From CAZGOM01 sp964542875 (GTDB taxonomy: Bacteria > Planctomycetota > Phycisphaerae > Phycisphaerales > Phycisphaeraceae): a DNA stretch of 54,962 bases. This document shows, in pieces, positions 16,842 to 28,400 of the stretch. The stretch's first letter is position 1. Every line of letters begins with the position of its first letter. The notes beneath the pieces were generated by a model. The model was not told the origin of the DNA, made no database searches, and saw only the letters and a list, made by a program, of their open reading frames with translations. The position numbers and the translations under genes were made by a program. Location: contig CAZIWA010000022.1 of NCBI GenBank assembly GCA_964542875.1, positions 1-54,962 on the forward strand. The letters are read 5' to 3'.

Positions 16842-19331
16842 TCAAGGGCTGGGAGCGGTGGTTGGCTGGGTGGTGGCGGGTTGGGATGCTGGGGGTGGGT
16901 TGAGCCTGGCGTCCAGGGCTTCATAGGGGGTGCCGGCGAAGGGGGCGGTGTCGATGAAGGGTTGTTTAAGCTCGAATTGGGCGATGCGGGTTTCGATCTG
17001 GGGGATGAGGCTGGTGGCGCCGGCGGCGGTGGCGAGGCGTTTGAGCTCGGTGAGGATTTTGACGGCGGCCTCAAATTCGCCTCGCGAGGCGTGGGCGATG
17101 GCGAGGGTCTGTATGGCTTCGAGATTCTGGCTCTTGGTGGCCATGACGGCTGCCTGGGCGAGCTGGACAGCCATTTGGGGGTTGCGGACGGCCGGGTCCG
17201 GGCAGGTGGCGAGGAGCCAGGCTTTGTCCATGACCAGCCGGAGGTTTTGCGGGTTAAGGGAAAGAAGACGGTCCTGGGCGGCGGCGACGGCTTTGTAATC
17301 GCGGGAGAGGGTGGCCAGGACGAGGACCTGGCTGAGGAGGGAGGGATCGTTGGGGGCGATGGCCAGGCCCGCCTGGAGGGCCTGGCGGGCACGGGGAAGG
17401 TCTTCCTGGGTCATGTAGAACTTGGAGAGGAGCACGTGCGGCCGGGGCTGCGTGGGGAAGCGCTCCAGGACATTCTGGTAACCCTTGAGGGCTTCATCAG
17501 TCCGGGCGGCGTTTTGATAGGCTTCGGCGAGGTTGATCTGCTGGTCGAAAAGGTCCGGGGCCAGCTCATGGGCCTTTTTGAATTGCTCAAGCGCTGCTTG
17601 TTTATCGCCTTTGCGGGAAAGAACGATGCCAAGATTGGTGAATGCATTGACGTTGCGGGGGTTGGTGTCGATGGCTTTGACGTAAGCGGCCTGGGCGCGG
17701 TCGAGATCGCCAGTAAGAAGCGCGGCATCGCCCAGGACGGGGTATGCACGGGCGGACGGAGGCGATTGCGGGGCTTTGTCCGTGGCGGCGATGCCGAGAT
17801 CGTAGGCCTGGAGGGCCAAGTTTCGCTCTCCCAACTTGGCTTGGGCGTAAGCGGCCCAGGCGATGGGTTCCGGGTCGTTTGGCTCCAGGATGTGCGCCTG
17901 GGCGAAGTAGTTAAGCGCTTCATTGAACTGACCGGCGTTCATGCTGGCGACGCCGGTGGCGTGCCAGGCGCGCTGATTCTCCGGGCTGGCGAGCGTGACG
18001 GACTGCCACGCGGTGAGCTCAGATTCAAAATCCAGCGTGCGCACGTAGCTGCGGGCGCCGAGAACCACCATGAATGCACTGGCGGCAATGACCAACGAAC
18101 GGGCAAACCGGTCCTGCGGGATGGCGCCGGTGGCGGTGAGGCGGCTGATGCCAAGCCAAAGGAACGAGATCACAGTGACGGCGACGGCGAGGATGGGGAG
18201 GTAAATCCGATGTTCAAAGGCGACATCGATGATCGGCATGAAGCTGGACGACGGGGCGAGCACGACAAAGAACACGCCGATCCAGATGAAGCCAAGCCAG
18301 GGCCGCTTAAAGAGCATCCAGATGCCCCAGGCGAACAGCGCAACAATCGGGATGAAGCAAAGCACCATCAATGGGCCGGGAGGCATGACATACCAGCCCA
18401 GGTCCATGCTGAGGCTGGAGGGGAAGACGCTAATCCAGAGGTAGTGAAGGATGGAGCGAGGCTGGGAAAGAAAGTACCCGTACCAGGTGACATAAGACTG
18501 GGCAAAACCCGCAGAGGCCTTGGCGGTCTGCGTGGACATTTCATTTTGCTTCACGGAGAGCAGAGGAAGGGCGATCAAGCCCAGAGAGAGCACGTACATG
18601 GGCCAGCGGGATTTGAAAGGGGCCAGCCAGCTTCCGGTGACCACGCGGCTGTCAAAGAGATAAATAAACAACGGGAGGACGAGAGCAACTTCCTTGCTGT
18701 AGACGCCAATGGCGCCAAAAAACGCGAAAAGCAGAATGAAGCCGAACCTGGGGGCGAAGGACTTGGCGCGGTCGTGAAGGAGGACGGCCAAAGCGCAGCC
18801 CAGGAGGCCAGTGGCCGCCATGGCTTCGGAGCGCTGAATGGTGTAGGTGACGCTTTGGACTTGAACGGGGTGCAAAGCCCAGAAGCCGGCGATGGCGAAG
18901 GCCGCCAGGGCCCGGATGTCCGGCGTGAGGATCGGGAGGCGGCAAGGGTTTAAAGGCTTGCGGTCAGGCAGCCCCAGGCACATGAGCACCAGGGCGTAAA
19001 CAAGCATGGCGTTGACGATGTGAATGAAGATGTTGAAGAGGTGATAGCTGACGGGACTGATGCCGGTGAGGCAGAAATTAAAGAAAAAAGTGATGAAGAC
19101 GACGAGGCGGCGGTTGGAAAAAGGAGCTGAATCCCACTCCGGGAAGGTGCGGATCTGCTTGTTGTGGAGGATGCCGTTGACGGAATCAAAAACAAACGGG
19201 TACTGGAGGGTTTGCGAATAGATAAGCGCAATGGCAACAGCCAGGACCAGGGGGAGATAGCGGGTCCAGGATGAGGGCTGCTGGGCGAGTAGAGGAGGCG
19301 TAAGTGGTGTGGAGTCTGGCATGAGCGACAT
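16842..19331 (-). CDS. TMTC/GT105-like membrane protein with C-terminal TPR repeats
   Basis: The product is 829 aa if started at the ATG at 19331. The N-terminal half has about ten membrane helices and resembles protein-O-mannosyltransferase-like TMTC proteins: YPFVFDSVNGILHNKQI, SNRRLVVFITFFFNFCLTG, YHLFNIFIHIVNAMLVYAL, and WALHPVQVQSVTYTIQRSEA. In TMTC proteins the first loop normally carries an Asp-Asp pair; here it is Asp-Ser. The C-terminal half, from about residue 450, is a run of at least nine TPR units (AWHATGVASMNAGQFNEALN, VNAFTNLGIVLSRKGDKQAA, LAEAYQNAARTDEALKGYQN). The tail is Pro/Thr/Gln-rich. A role in glycosylating or scaffolding exported proteins is inference; the adjacent giant secreted protein is a possible client. 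Confidence 0.75.
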   Translation of the reverse strand: MSLMPDSTPLTPPLLAQQPSSWTRYLPLVLAVAIALIYSQTLQYPFVFDSVNGILHNKQIRTFPEWDSAPFSNRRLVVFITFFFNFCLTGISPVSYHLFNIFIHIVNAMLVYALVLMCLGLPDRKPLNPCRLPILTPDIRALAAFAIAGFWALHPVQVQSVTYTIQRSEAMAATGLLGCALAVLLHDRAKSFAPRFGFILLFAFFGAIGVYSKEVALVLPLFIYLFDSRVVTGSWLAPFKSRWPMYVLSLGLIALPLLSVKQNEMSTQTAKASAGFAQSYVTWYGYFLSQPRSILHYLWISVFPSSLSMDLGWYVMPPGPLMVLCFIPIVALFAWGIWMLFKRPWLGFIWIGVFFVVLAPSSSFMPIIDVAFEHRIYLPILAVAVTVISFLWLGISRLTATGAIPQDRFARSLVIAASAFMVVLGARSYVRTLDFESELTAWQSVTLASPENQRAWHATGVASMNAGQFNEALNYFAQAHILEPNDPEPIAWAAYAQAKLGERNLALQAYDLGIAATDKAPQSPPSARAYPVLGDAALLTGDLDRAQAAYVKAIDTNPRNVNAFTNLGIVLSRKGDKQAALEQFKKAHELAPDLFDQQINLAEAYQNAARTDEALKGYQNVLERFPTQPRPHVLLSKFYMTQEDLPRARQALQAGLAIAPNDPSLLSQVLVLATLSRDYKAVAAAQDRLLSLNPQNLRLVMDKAWLLATCPDPAVRNPQMAVQLAQAAVMATKSQNLEAIQTLAIAHASRGEFEAAVKILTELKRLATAAGATSLIPQIETRIAQFELKQPFIDTAPFAGTPYEALDARLNPPPASQPATTQPTTAPSP

Positions 19332-19371
19332 GGTACCCGTTTGAGTGTGGGATTCGATGGGAGGGCCGGGC

Positions 19372-19404
19372 AAAAAAACAGACCCCGGCGTGGGCCGGGG
19401 TCTG
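19372..19404 (-). terminator. Strong intrinsic terminator of the 4430-aa giant gene
   Basis: A perfect 11-bp stem, CAGACCCCGGC (19379-19389) and GCCGGGGTCTG (19394-19404), with loop GTGG, is followed on the minus strand by seven T (A tract 19372-19378). It lies 27 nt past the giant gene's stop codon. Confidence 0.95.
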
Positions 19405-19430
19405 GGTCAGGTGCGCAGGAGTGTCAAGGC

Positions 19431-22400
19431 TCAGACGGCTTTGAAGGAGAGGGTGAGGTCGCCGCCGTTAATACCCTGGCCGTTGCCGATGAACTTGAGC
19501 TGGACGAGCTCAGTGATTTCAGCGCGGCTGGAGGTTTGCGGGCCGGTGATGGTGACGCCCGCGGTGCGACCAAACAAGGTGACCTTGTAGTTGGTGATGG
19601 GCAACGTCTCACTGGTGGGGGTGACGATCCGGATGACGCCCAGGAGGCTGCCATCCGCCTGAGTTTCGGTGGTGTAAGACACCGTGTAATTCAGGAGGGT
19701 GGGGAAGACCTCGCCGGTGGTCAGGAGGACCGTGCCAGCAGGATCATCGATGGACGTGGAGGCGATGACCGTGTCCGCATTGAGGGTCTGGTTAAACACC
19801 ACGCGGATTTCGTTAGCGCTGACGGCTGTGGCGCTGACGATGCGCAGGGACTGGAGCGTGTCGTACACCCTGGTGGCGACGGCGCCAGCACCCTGCTTGA
19901 TGGTGACCTTGCCCAACTGGTCGGCGGAGACGATGACGGAGCGGCGGCCGATCGTGGAGTTGGTGGAGGAAGCCAGGCCGCCGATGGTGACGGTGCCGAT
20001 GTTGCTGAGGACGGGGCCACCGATGTCCGGAGCGCCGATGCTGGCGGGGGACTTGTCGGTGAGGTAGGCGTTGAAGTTAAGGGAAGCGATGGTGCTGGGG
20101 GTGACCGTGCCAGCGGCGACGTTGGGCAGCACACCGGCGGCAAGGACCGAGTCGGTGAAGTTGCCTACGAAGTTTGCGCTGGTGAGGCTGGCGCCGACGA
20201 TGAGGTCGGACTGGAGGTTGAACACGGGGACCGGGTTGTCAACACCCTGCTGGTGGATGGTGCCGATGGAGATCAGCGCGTTGGTGGTGTTACCGGTGAC
20301 CCTGAGGGAACCCGAGTTAGCGCCAGCGGTGAGGATGGCGTTGGTGAGGTTCTTGAAGGTGGCCGAGGTGAACCCGCCGTTGGCGATGATCATGCCGGAG
20401 TTGGTTTCGCCGATGTTGATGGTGTTGACCTTGCCGTCGGCGTAGATCAGGGCATCAATTCCCAGGCCGAGGGTGGCGGTGACCGACCCGATGGCGCCGT
20501 GCGAGATCACCCTGGAGCCAGCAGTGATGGAGCCGGAGACATTCAGGCTGGTGAGGCCGTAGGTGGAGATCGACCCGACGAAGTTCTTGGAATTGCTGAT
20601 CGTCACCGTGCCGGTGGTGCCGGTGGTGTAGATCGAGCCGGTGAAGGTACCCCTGGAGGTGAGGTTTCCAAGCGAGCGGGCGGTGATGGTGCCGGCAAAG
20701 TTGCCTGTGCCGGTCTGGTTGATGGAGCCGATGTTGGCCCCGGTATCTACGCCACCGGTGCTAGTGAGCGCGCCGGTGATGGAGATGGAGGTGACACCCA
20801 GCGCGGCGTAGACGAAGCCGTTGAGATCACCGTTGATGGTGATGGCGCCGATCGTGGAGGACGTGGAGAGGGAACCGTTGAAGTTGCCGGTGATCTTGGC
20901 GGAGGTGATGGGGCCGTACTGCGTGGCGATACGGCCTGTGGATGCGCCGGTGACAGCAAGCTTGGTGATGCTGTTGGCGACGAGTCCGCCGAGCTCAGCC
21001 TGGCCGGTGCCGCGGAGCTGAACGATCTTGTTGGAGTTGGGTGTGCCAGCGGAGGAGTTGAAGCTGAAGACGTCTCCGGTGGCGTTGTTGACGGCAACGA
21101 CCTTAAAGGGCGCCGCGACGGAGCCGATTTCGGTCCTGGGGCGCGTTTCGCCGAGGTCTGCGTCGGAGGTATCGACGAAGACGAAGCGACGGCTGGTGGC
21201 ATCAACCGCGACGAGCTCACCGGAGGCGGTGACGAAGAGGTCGGAGGCAACCAGGTTCTGGCCGGTGGAGCCGTCGTGGAGGCGGCCTTCAGCGGTGGTG
21301 GTGCCCGAGGCGTTGATCTTGAGGATCTGGCCGTCGCTGAGGACGATGTACTTGCTGCCGGCCATTTCGGCGATGGCAACGGCGGGCAGGCTGATGGGCT
21401 GACCAGCCTTGTTGAGCACGGGGGCCAGCGGGATGAACTGCCCGATTTGGCCGCCCTGAGTCTGAACGGTGCCGATGGTGGGCACGAGGGTGGCGCCGGT
21501 ACCGGTGAAGAACTTGCCGTTGGCGAATTCCGCGGATCCTGCGTCGTAGGAGTAGGTGATGGCTGCACCGGCGGCACCGCGGCCGGTGGTGAAGGTTGCC
21601 AGGTTGGCCGAGAGGCTGTTGGCCTGGGTGACCTGAGAGAAGGCCGTGGGGATGAAGATCTGGGATGCCTTGAGGCCGATGATGCTGGTGCCGGTGAGGG
21701 TGGCATTGGCGTTCAAGGCGAGGAAGTTGCCCATGTCATCAAAGCCGATGCCGCGGATGTTGGTGGCGGCGCCGTTGAGCAGGATGTTACCGGTGCCGAC
21801 GTTGGTGACCTGACCAGTGAGGGTGATGTTGACCAGGATGTCCTGGGTATCAGCCGTGTTGCGCTGGATGGCGTACACCGCGTTGGTGGTGGGCTGGAAG
21901 GTGATCGCCTTGATCAGGTTCTCGTCGCTGTCGGTCAGCGTGAGGAGCTGGGGCAGCAGGAGAGAGCTGGTGGGGCTGGAGACCAGGACGGTGGCCGCCG
22001 CGCCGGTGCCGACTGCGGTCGTAGAGACCTTGGCGATGGCGTGCTTGCGGCGGCGGGTGAGGTCCGGGTTGGATGCGTCGTAGTGGAGGACTGCGTAGAG
22101 CCCGCCGATGTTGTCGAAGGCGAGGGAGACGACTTCGCCGTCGAAGGTGTTAAGGGCTGCGTCCTGGAGTGTGCCCAGCGAGTTGGCCTGGCCATTGGCG
22201 TCGATCTGGACGAGGACGTCCTGATTGGAGCTGTTGGTGGCGATGGCGTAAGCGATGCCATCGGCATTGACGGCCAGGGAGCGGAGGTTTGTGAGGCCGG
22301 TGCTGGCGAGGAGAGCCGCGGGGGACTGGATGACGGGGACGTAAGAGCGGCTGTTGGCGAGTGCGAGTGCATTGGTGCCGATGCCGGTGAAGGTGAGATC

Positions 22401-25400
22401 GACGCCGGTGACGGTGGTGCCGGAGAACTTATCGACGATGACCGTGACGGTCTGGCCGCCGAAGGCAGTGGGATCACCGACGCTGATGAGGCGTCCGCCG
22501 CGGATGTAGAAGAGGTTGTTGCCGCCGTTCTGGTCGGCTGCCGCGCCGGTGACAGCGCCGGAGCCGGCGAGGGTGCCGTAAACGGAGCCTTCGATGGCGT
22601 AGCCGGTGCCGCCGTCGATGCTGACGGTGCTGATGGCGCCGTCGACACGGATGAGGCCCGAGCCCTGGTTCTTGATGGTGAGCGAGTTGACTGCGCCGGA
22701 GATGGCGCCGGAGGCGTCATTACCGAGGCTGCCGAGGGAGACGGTGGTGGAGCCTTCGAGCCAGAGGTCGGCGATGGAGCCGACGACCGAGCCGGAGAGG
22801 GCGACGCCGTAGGCGTTGAGGGTGCCGACGATGGTGTCGTCGGTGGTGACGATGCGACCGACGGAGGCGGTGGCGTTTCCGGTGACCTTGACGATGCTTG
22901 CGTTGGTGGTGCCGGAGATCACGACGCTGTCGATCTTGTTGTCGCCAGGGGTGTTGTCGTAGATTTCAAGCTTGCCGCCGTTGGAGATCTGGAAGGTGAT
23001 GCCATCGACGGTGACGGCCTTGTCGGTGGGGGTGATGGTCTTGACCAGGACACCCAGGGGGCCCAGGTCGGTGATGTTGTAGGTGACGTTCTTGTTGACG
23101 ACGACGCCCTGGGGGTTGCCGCCGATGCCTGCGTCTGCCAGGACGTGGCTGCTTGCATCGCCGACGCCGGAGAAGGAGGTGATCTTGCTGGTGCCGCCGC
23201 CGTAGGGGAGAGCGGTGCCGTTGACCAGGATGCTGCTGTCATCGGCGGTGCCGAACTTGCCGTCAGCGCCTGCATCGACGCCAGCGGTGACGTCGGCGTT
23301 CACGAGCGTGCCGCCAACGCGGATGTTGGAGATATCGCCGCGGAAGAGGGTGCGATCGAGGCCCTTGTGGGCTTCGGCGCGGCCGACCGACGAGGAGAGG
23401 ATGTTGGGATCGTCAATGATCTCGCGGATCTTGAAGCTGCCGAGGTTAAGGCCCGAGGAGATCGAGCTGTCACGGAGGGTACCGGAGATGTTGGCAGAGG
23501 TGATGCTGCTGCCGGCATTGATGATGGAGCTGTTGATGGCCGCGGCGGTGATGGAGCCGATCTTACCGGGGCGGTTTTGCTCGCCAGCGTCCTTCTGGCC
23601 TTCGGTGGAGGCATAGAGGCCGTCCTTGCCGGGGTTGATGCCGGCCTGGATGAGGGCGTTGTTGATGGTGCTGGTGACGCGGATGCTGTTGATATCGAAG
23701 CCAGCGGTGATCACCGAGTTGAACACGGAGCCGGCGGAGATGTTGAGGATGGAGCCCAGGGCGATGATCTGGGTGGCCTTGTCGCCGGCGACGAATGCGC
23801 CGCCGATGGTGCCGGCAACAGTCAGCGACTGGATGTTTTCGCCGACGATGATGCTGCTGTTGGCCTGGATATTGCCCTTGACGGTGATGGTGGCGTTGCC
23901 GTTGATGTGGATCTGGCCGCCGAGGTTACGGACGCTGAAGCGTGAACCTGCGGGGTTGTAATCCGCGGTGAGGTTGGCGAAGAAGTCACCGGTGGTGGTG
24001 ACGGAGCCGATCTTACCGACATCGAAGGTCGCGCCAGCCTGGACAGTGCCGGCGACGGTGAGGGTCTGGAGGATGCCCGTGGCGGTGATGCTGGTGGCGG
24101 AGGCGATGCCACCGGCGACGTTGAGGTTATTGAGGTTGCCGGTCTTGATATCGGCGAGGAAGTTGGCCTTGCCGCCGACGATGATGGAGCCGATGGTGCC
24201 CTTGTTGACCAGGACGGAGGCGCCTTCAAAGTTACCGGTGGTGAGGTTGATGGTGCCGATGCCGCCGGAGCCAGCGCTGAGGGAGGCGGAGCCGAGGAGG
24301 TCACCGGAGCGGAGGGTGAAGCTGCGGATGCCGGCGTCGCCACCGTTGATGGAGCCGGCGACGTCGCCGGCGGTGATGGAGACGTTGGTGATGCCACCGC
24401 CGACGTTGACTGCGGAGTCAAGGATGGAGGTGTTGAGGAGCTTGGTGTACTTGGTGGCGTCGACGGTGAGGGTGCTGAGTGCGCCGCGGACGGTGATTGC
24501 GCCTTCGACCTGGCCGTAGACGTTGATGGTGGTGGCTTTGCCGAGGATCTGGAGTTCAGCGCCGAGGCTGGGGACCAGGGTGCCGCCGCCGGCGGTCTTT
24601 TGACCGACGATGAGGGTGCCGAGGTTGCCGTCGATGACCAGGTTGGATTTCCCGAAGGTACCGAAGGAGCCGCCTGCGTTGATGGTGTTGACGCCGCCGG
24701 TGATGTCGATGAGGCCGGAGGTCCAGGATCCGCCGATGGTCAGGCTGTTGAGGGCCGTGGCAACGGGGCTGTAGGGGCTGATGGTGATGTTGCCTTCAAG
24801 GTTTCCGCCGATGTTGATGGAGGAAACGGGCCCGTTGGCGAAGATGCTGCCGACGAGGTTGTTCTTGATGACGACGGTGCCCAGGCGCGAGCCGGGGCCG
24901 ACAACGGCGATCTTGGAGCCGCCCAGGAGGCTGCCCTGGATGTTGACGCTGCTGATGACGCCGGCGACGGTGAGCTGGAGGGCGCTCAAGTCACCTTGGG
25001 TGTTGAAGGCGCCGAGTTCACCGGTGGTGATGGAGACATTGCTGATGCTGTTGGTCGTGGTAGACGCGCTGCGAGCGGTGATACCAGCGATGTAGTTGGC
25101 GAAATTGAACATCGAGTTGGTGATGCGGTCGGCGGAGACCTGACCCAGGTTGCGGTTACCGAGAACTTCGGTGTTATCGATGATGCCGGAGTTGGCGGAG
25201 CTGGCGGTTTCCGACATGAAGAGGGTGAGGTCGTTATCGGCCGTGATAAGCATGCCGAAGAGCGGGTCGTACTGCGTGCCGTTGGGGCCAGCGGCGGTGG
25301 TGAGCTGGCTCTGGCGGACGGCGGAGGAGTAGCTGTTGATGTTCAGCGCCTTGCCGGTGCCGATAGCATTGATGTTGCCGACGTCTGCACCGCCTTCGAT

Positions 25401-28400
25401 GGAGGTGTAGCGGATGCCGAGGCCATCGACGGTGAAGTTACCCATGGTGCCTTGGCCCAGGGTGCGGAATTCACTGCCGATGATGCCGAAGCCGCCTGAG
25501 ACATTGACGTTAAGGAAGTGGCCCGAGAGGAAGCTGGAGCCGATGATGCCGCCGTTGCCGGAGAGGCTGATGTTGCCGATGGTGGCGGTGGTGAGAATGA
25601 CGCTGGCATTATCAAAGAGCATCGCATCGGTGAAGTCATCGGTGCTTTGGATCTGGGAATTGATGATGCTGCCGCCGTTAAGCGTGATGGTCTGGATACC
25701 CACTTGGGCGAAGATGGGACCCCAGATGTTGCCGCTGCTGTTGCTGACGACGTTACGGATGAGGCCATTGGCGAAGACGCCGGAGTTACCGACCGCGCCG
25801 GCCCAGAGGGGGGCGATGCCTTCGCCGATATCGAGGGTCTGAAGGTTTGCAGTGCCGAGGAAGATATCGGTGGGGAGGGTGGGTGCGTTGGGGTTTGTGC
25901 CGGTTCCGCCGGTGCCGCCAGTTCCACCGGTGCCGGTGGTGGTTTCCTGTTCGCCGGTGAGGACGATGGGGCCCGCGATGCCTTCGAAGCCGCCTGAGGT
26001 GTTGGTGCCGTCCGCATTGGCGCGGATGGTGGTGACTGCGCTGGTGACGATGATGTTACCGAGCGAGAGGTTGGCCTGGATGCTCAGGGCATGGGCGACG
26101 GTGATGCCAAAGCGCTGGTCGACGAAGGGGTAGGAGTTATCGAAGACTTCGACGCCGTTGAGAATCGCGCCGGTGGTGGTTCGGCTGAGGCCGAGGGTGC
26201 CAGCGGAGAAGATGGTGCCGACGTCGGTGGCGTCGATGCCGACGATGTCACCGCCGGTGTTGTTGATGATGAAGTCGATGGTGGTGGCCTTGACGGACCA
26301 GAGGTCGATCTTAGCGGTGCCATTGACGAGGAGGCCGATATTGACGTCGGCATTGGTGGTGCCGCCGGTGCCGGTGGTGGAGGTATCGACGCTGAGCTGC
26401 TGGGTTTCGTCATCGAAGGCGATGGAGTGGCCGACGCCGTCGAGGATGACGGAGCTGATTTCGCCGCCGTTGCCGGAGACGTTGAGGCCGCCGCTGGAGG
26501 TGAGCTTCACGAGGACGCTACCACCGGAGCCACGGATGCCGTAGGCGAGGATGGTGAGGTTTGCGCCGACGGTGACGGTTTCACCGGTTTCGGTGTCTGT
26601 TTCGATGGTGTTGGACGTGGGGATGAGGGTGAGGACCTTACCGGAGTCGTCCTTGAAGGTGTAGGTCTGGCCGGGGTTGAGGATCAAGCCTTCGCCGAGG
26701 GTGGGGGAGCCGAAGAAGCGATCGCCCCAGAGCTGGCCGCCGACGGTCATATAGCGGACGTTGCCGCCTGGGCCGGTGGTGATGGGAGCGCCGCCGGTGC
26801 CAATGTTACCCCAGTCGCCGGAGACGGAGATGAGGTCGATGATGCCGTCGTTGCCGGTGGCGTCGGTGTTGAGGCGGATTTCGAAGGGGGTTTCCCAGCT
26901 GGTGAGATAGCCACCGGAGAGGCTGCCGTAATAGTTGCTGACGGAGGCGGCGCGGATGACGCCGATACCCTTGCGGGTGTAGAGGGAGCCGGCGAGGTTG
27001 CCAGCGGCGTCGATGGTCTGGTAGTTGCCGCCGATGGAGATGGCGTTGCCGGGGGTGGCGCCGTAGTTGCCACGGTTGAAGTTGTCCATGTTCAGGCGGA
27101 TGTCGCCGGAAGTGGACTTGATGAGACCGACGCTGCCATTGGGAACGTTGAGGAAGGGGGCGTTTTCGAGGTAGAAGTCGTAGTTGTCGCCGAGGCTGGC
27201 AAGATCACCGATGGAGGAGCCCATGATGTTGCGGATGTTGCCGTTGATGACGTTGATGTTGTAGCCGAAGTTGGGCATGCCTTCGGTGAGGACCATTCCG
27301 CCGGCGGTGATGGAGCCCAGATCGCCCTTGCGGACGCCCCAGAGCTCGGTGGAATCGTCACCGGTGATGAGCATGGCGTTGCCGCCGGCTTCCACGGAGG
27401 CGAGGGCGAGATCGCCAGCGTCTTCGATGGTGAGGACGTATTCATAGTCCCCAAGGTGCGTGGTCGAGAGAGGGGCGTTGTAGTCGCCGACGAAGAGGCC
27501 GACCTTGTAGACGCCGGGCCGGTCCGCGGTGAAGCGAACCTGATGGCCGTAGTAGGTTGCGCTGGAGTAGTCGGACGTGATCTTGCGGCCATCGGGATCG
27601 TAGATGAAGAAGCCGACAGGGGCGGCGAGGTTGGTGTAGACGTTGATGGTCTGGCCGGCCAACAGGGAGATTCCGTAGAAGTCTTCCTTATCGGGCGCGC
27701 TGAAGTTGCTTTGAATCATGCCCGAGACCTGGAGCACAGTCGTGGAGCCCGAGCGGAGGGATCCGAGGTACTGCGCAGTGTCCAAGGTGTCGTTGTAGAA
27801 GTTAGCGTTGTTGATGCGGGCGTCCCAGAATGCGCGGCCCGGGGTATCCGTGCCGTAACGGCTCTGGGTTTCGATTTCAGACCAGGTGGAATAGCCGAGG
27901 TCATCGCGGTCGGGATCGGTTGCGTCTGCGGTGCGGCCGGAGCCGGCGATGGTGGAGCTGTTTTGGATATCGTAGCTGGCGACGACGTTGCCGGCAGCCT
28001 TGATGATGCCTGCGCGGCCCCTGACGACGATGTCGGTGCCGGTGTAGTAGGTGAGGCCGGTGCCGGTGCCTGCGCCATCGGTGCCGATGTGCGTGCCGAC
28101 GAGGAGGTTGCCCAGGTCGCCGCCGACGAGGACGTTGGCGGGCAACTGGACGGAAGCTTCGGTGCGGTTGAAGTCGCCTTCAACGTTGCCCTTGGCGTTA
28201 CCGGTGATGAGCCAGCCGGCCCAGATGGTGTTGACGGAGCCGGAGAAGTCGAGCCGGCCGGTGATGGTGCCGTCGATGAGGACGCTATCGATGTCCTGCG
28301 AGCTGGCGCCGGTGGTGAGGTTGAAGGTCATCAGGGCGGCGGAGCCGGCGGTGATCGGTTCGGTGATCTGGCCGGCCTTCTTGGGGATGGTGCTGCCGTT

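Noticed and set aside
16698..18953. A 751-codon plus-strand frame opposite the TPR protein
   Set aside because: The minus strand encodes clear membrane helices and TPR units; the plus frame has no domain.
19431..19500. A PEP-CTERM or sortase anchor at the end of the giant protein
   Set aside because: The C-terminus ends GDLTLSFKAV with no PEP or LPxTG motif, hydrophobic helix or basic tail.
19341..23945. A 1534-codon open frame on the plus strand opposite the giant gene
   Set aside because: It is antisense to a well-supported gene with leader, ribosome-binding site and terminator. Its Gly/Asp/Val-rich composition is what Thr/Ile/Val/Ser-rich coding DNA of this GC content gives in reverse.
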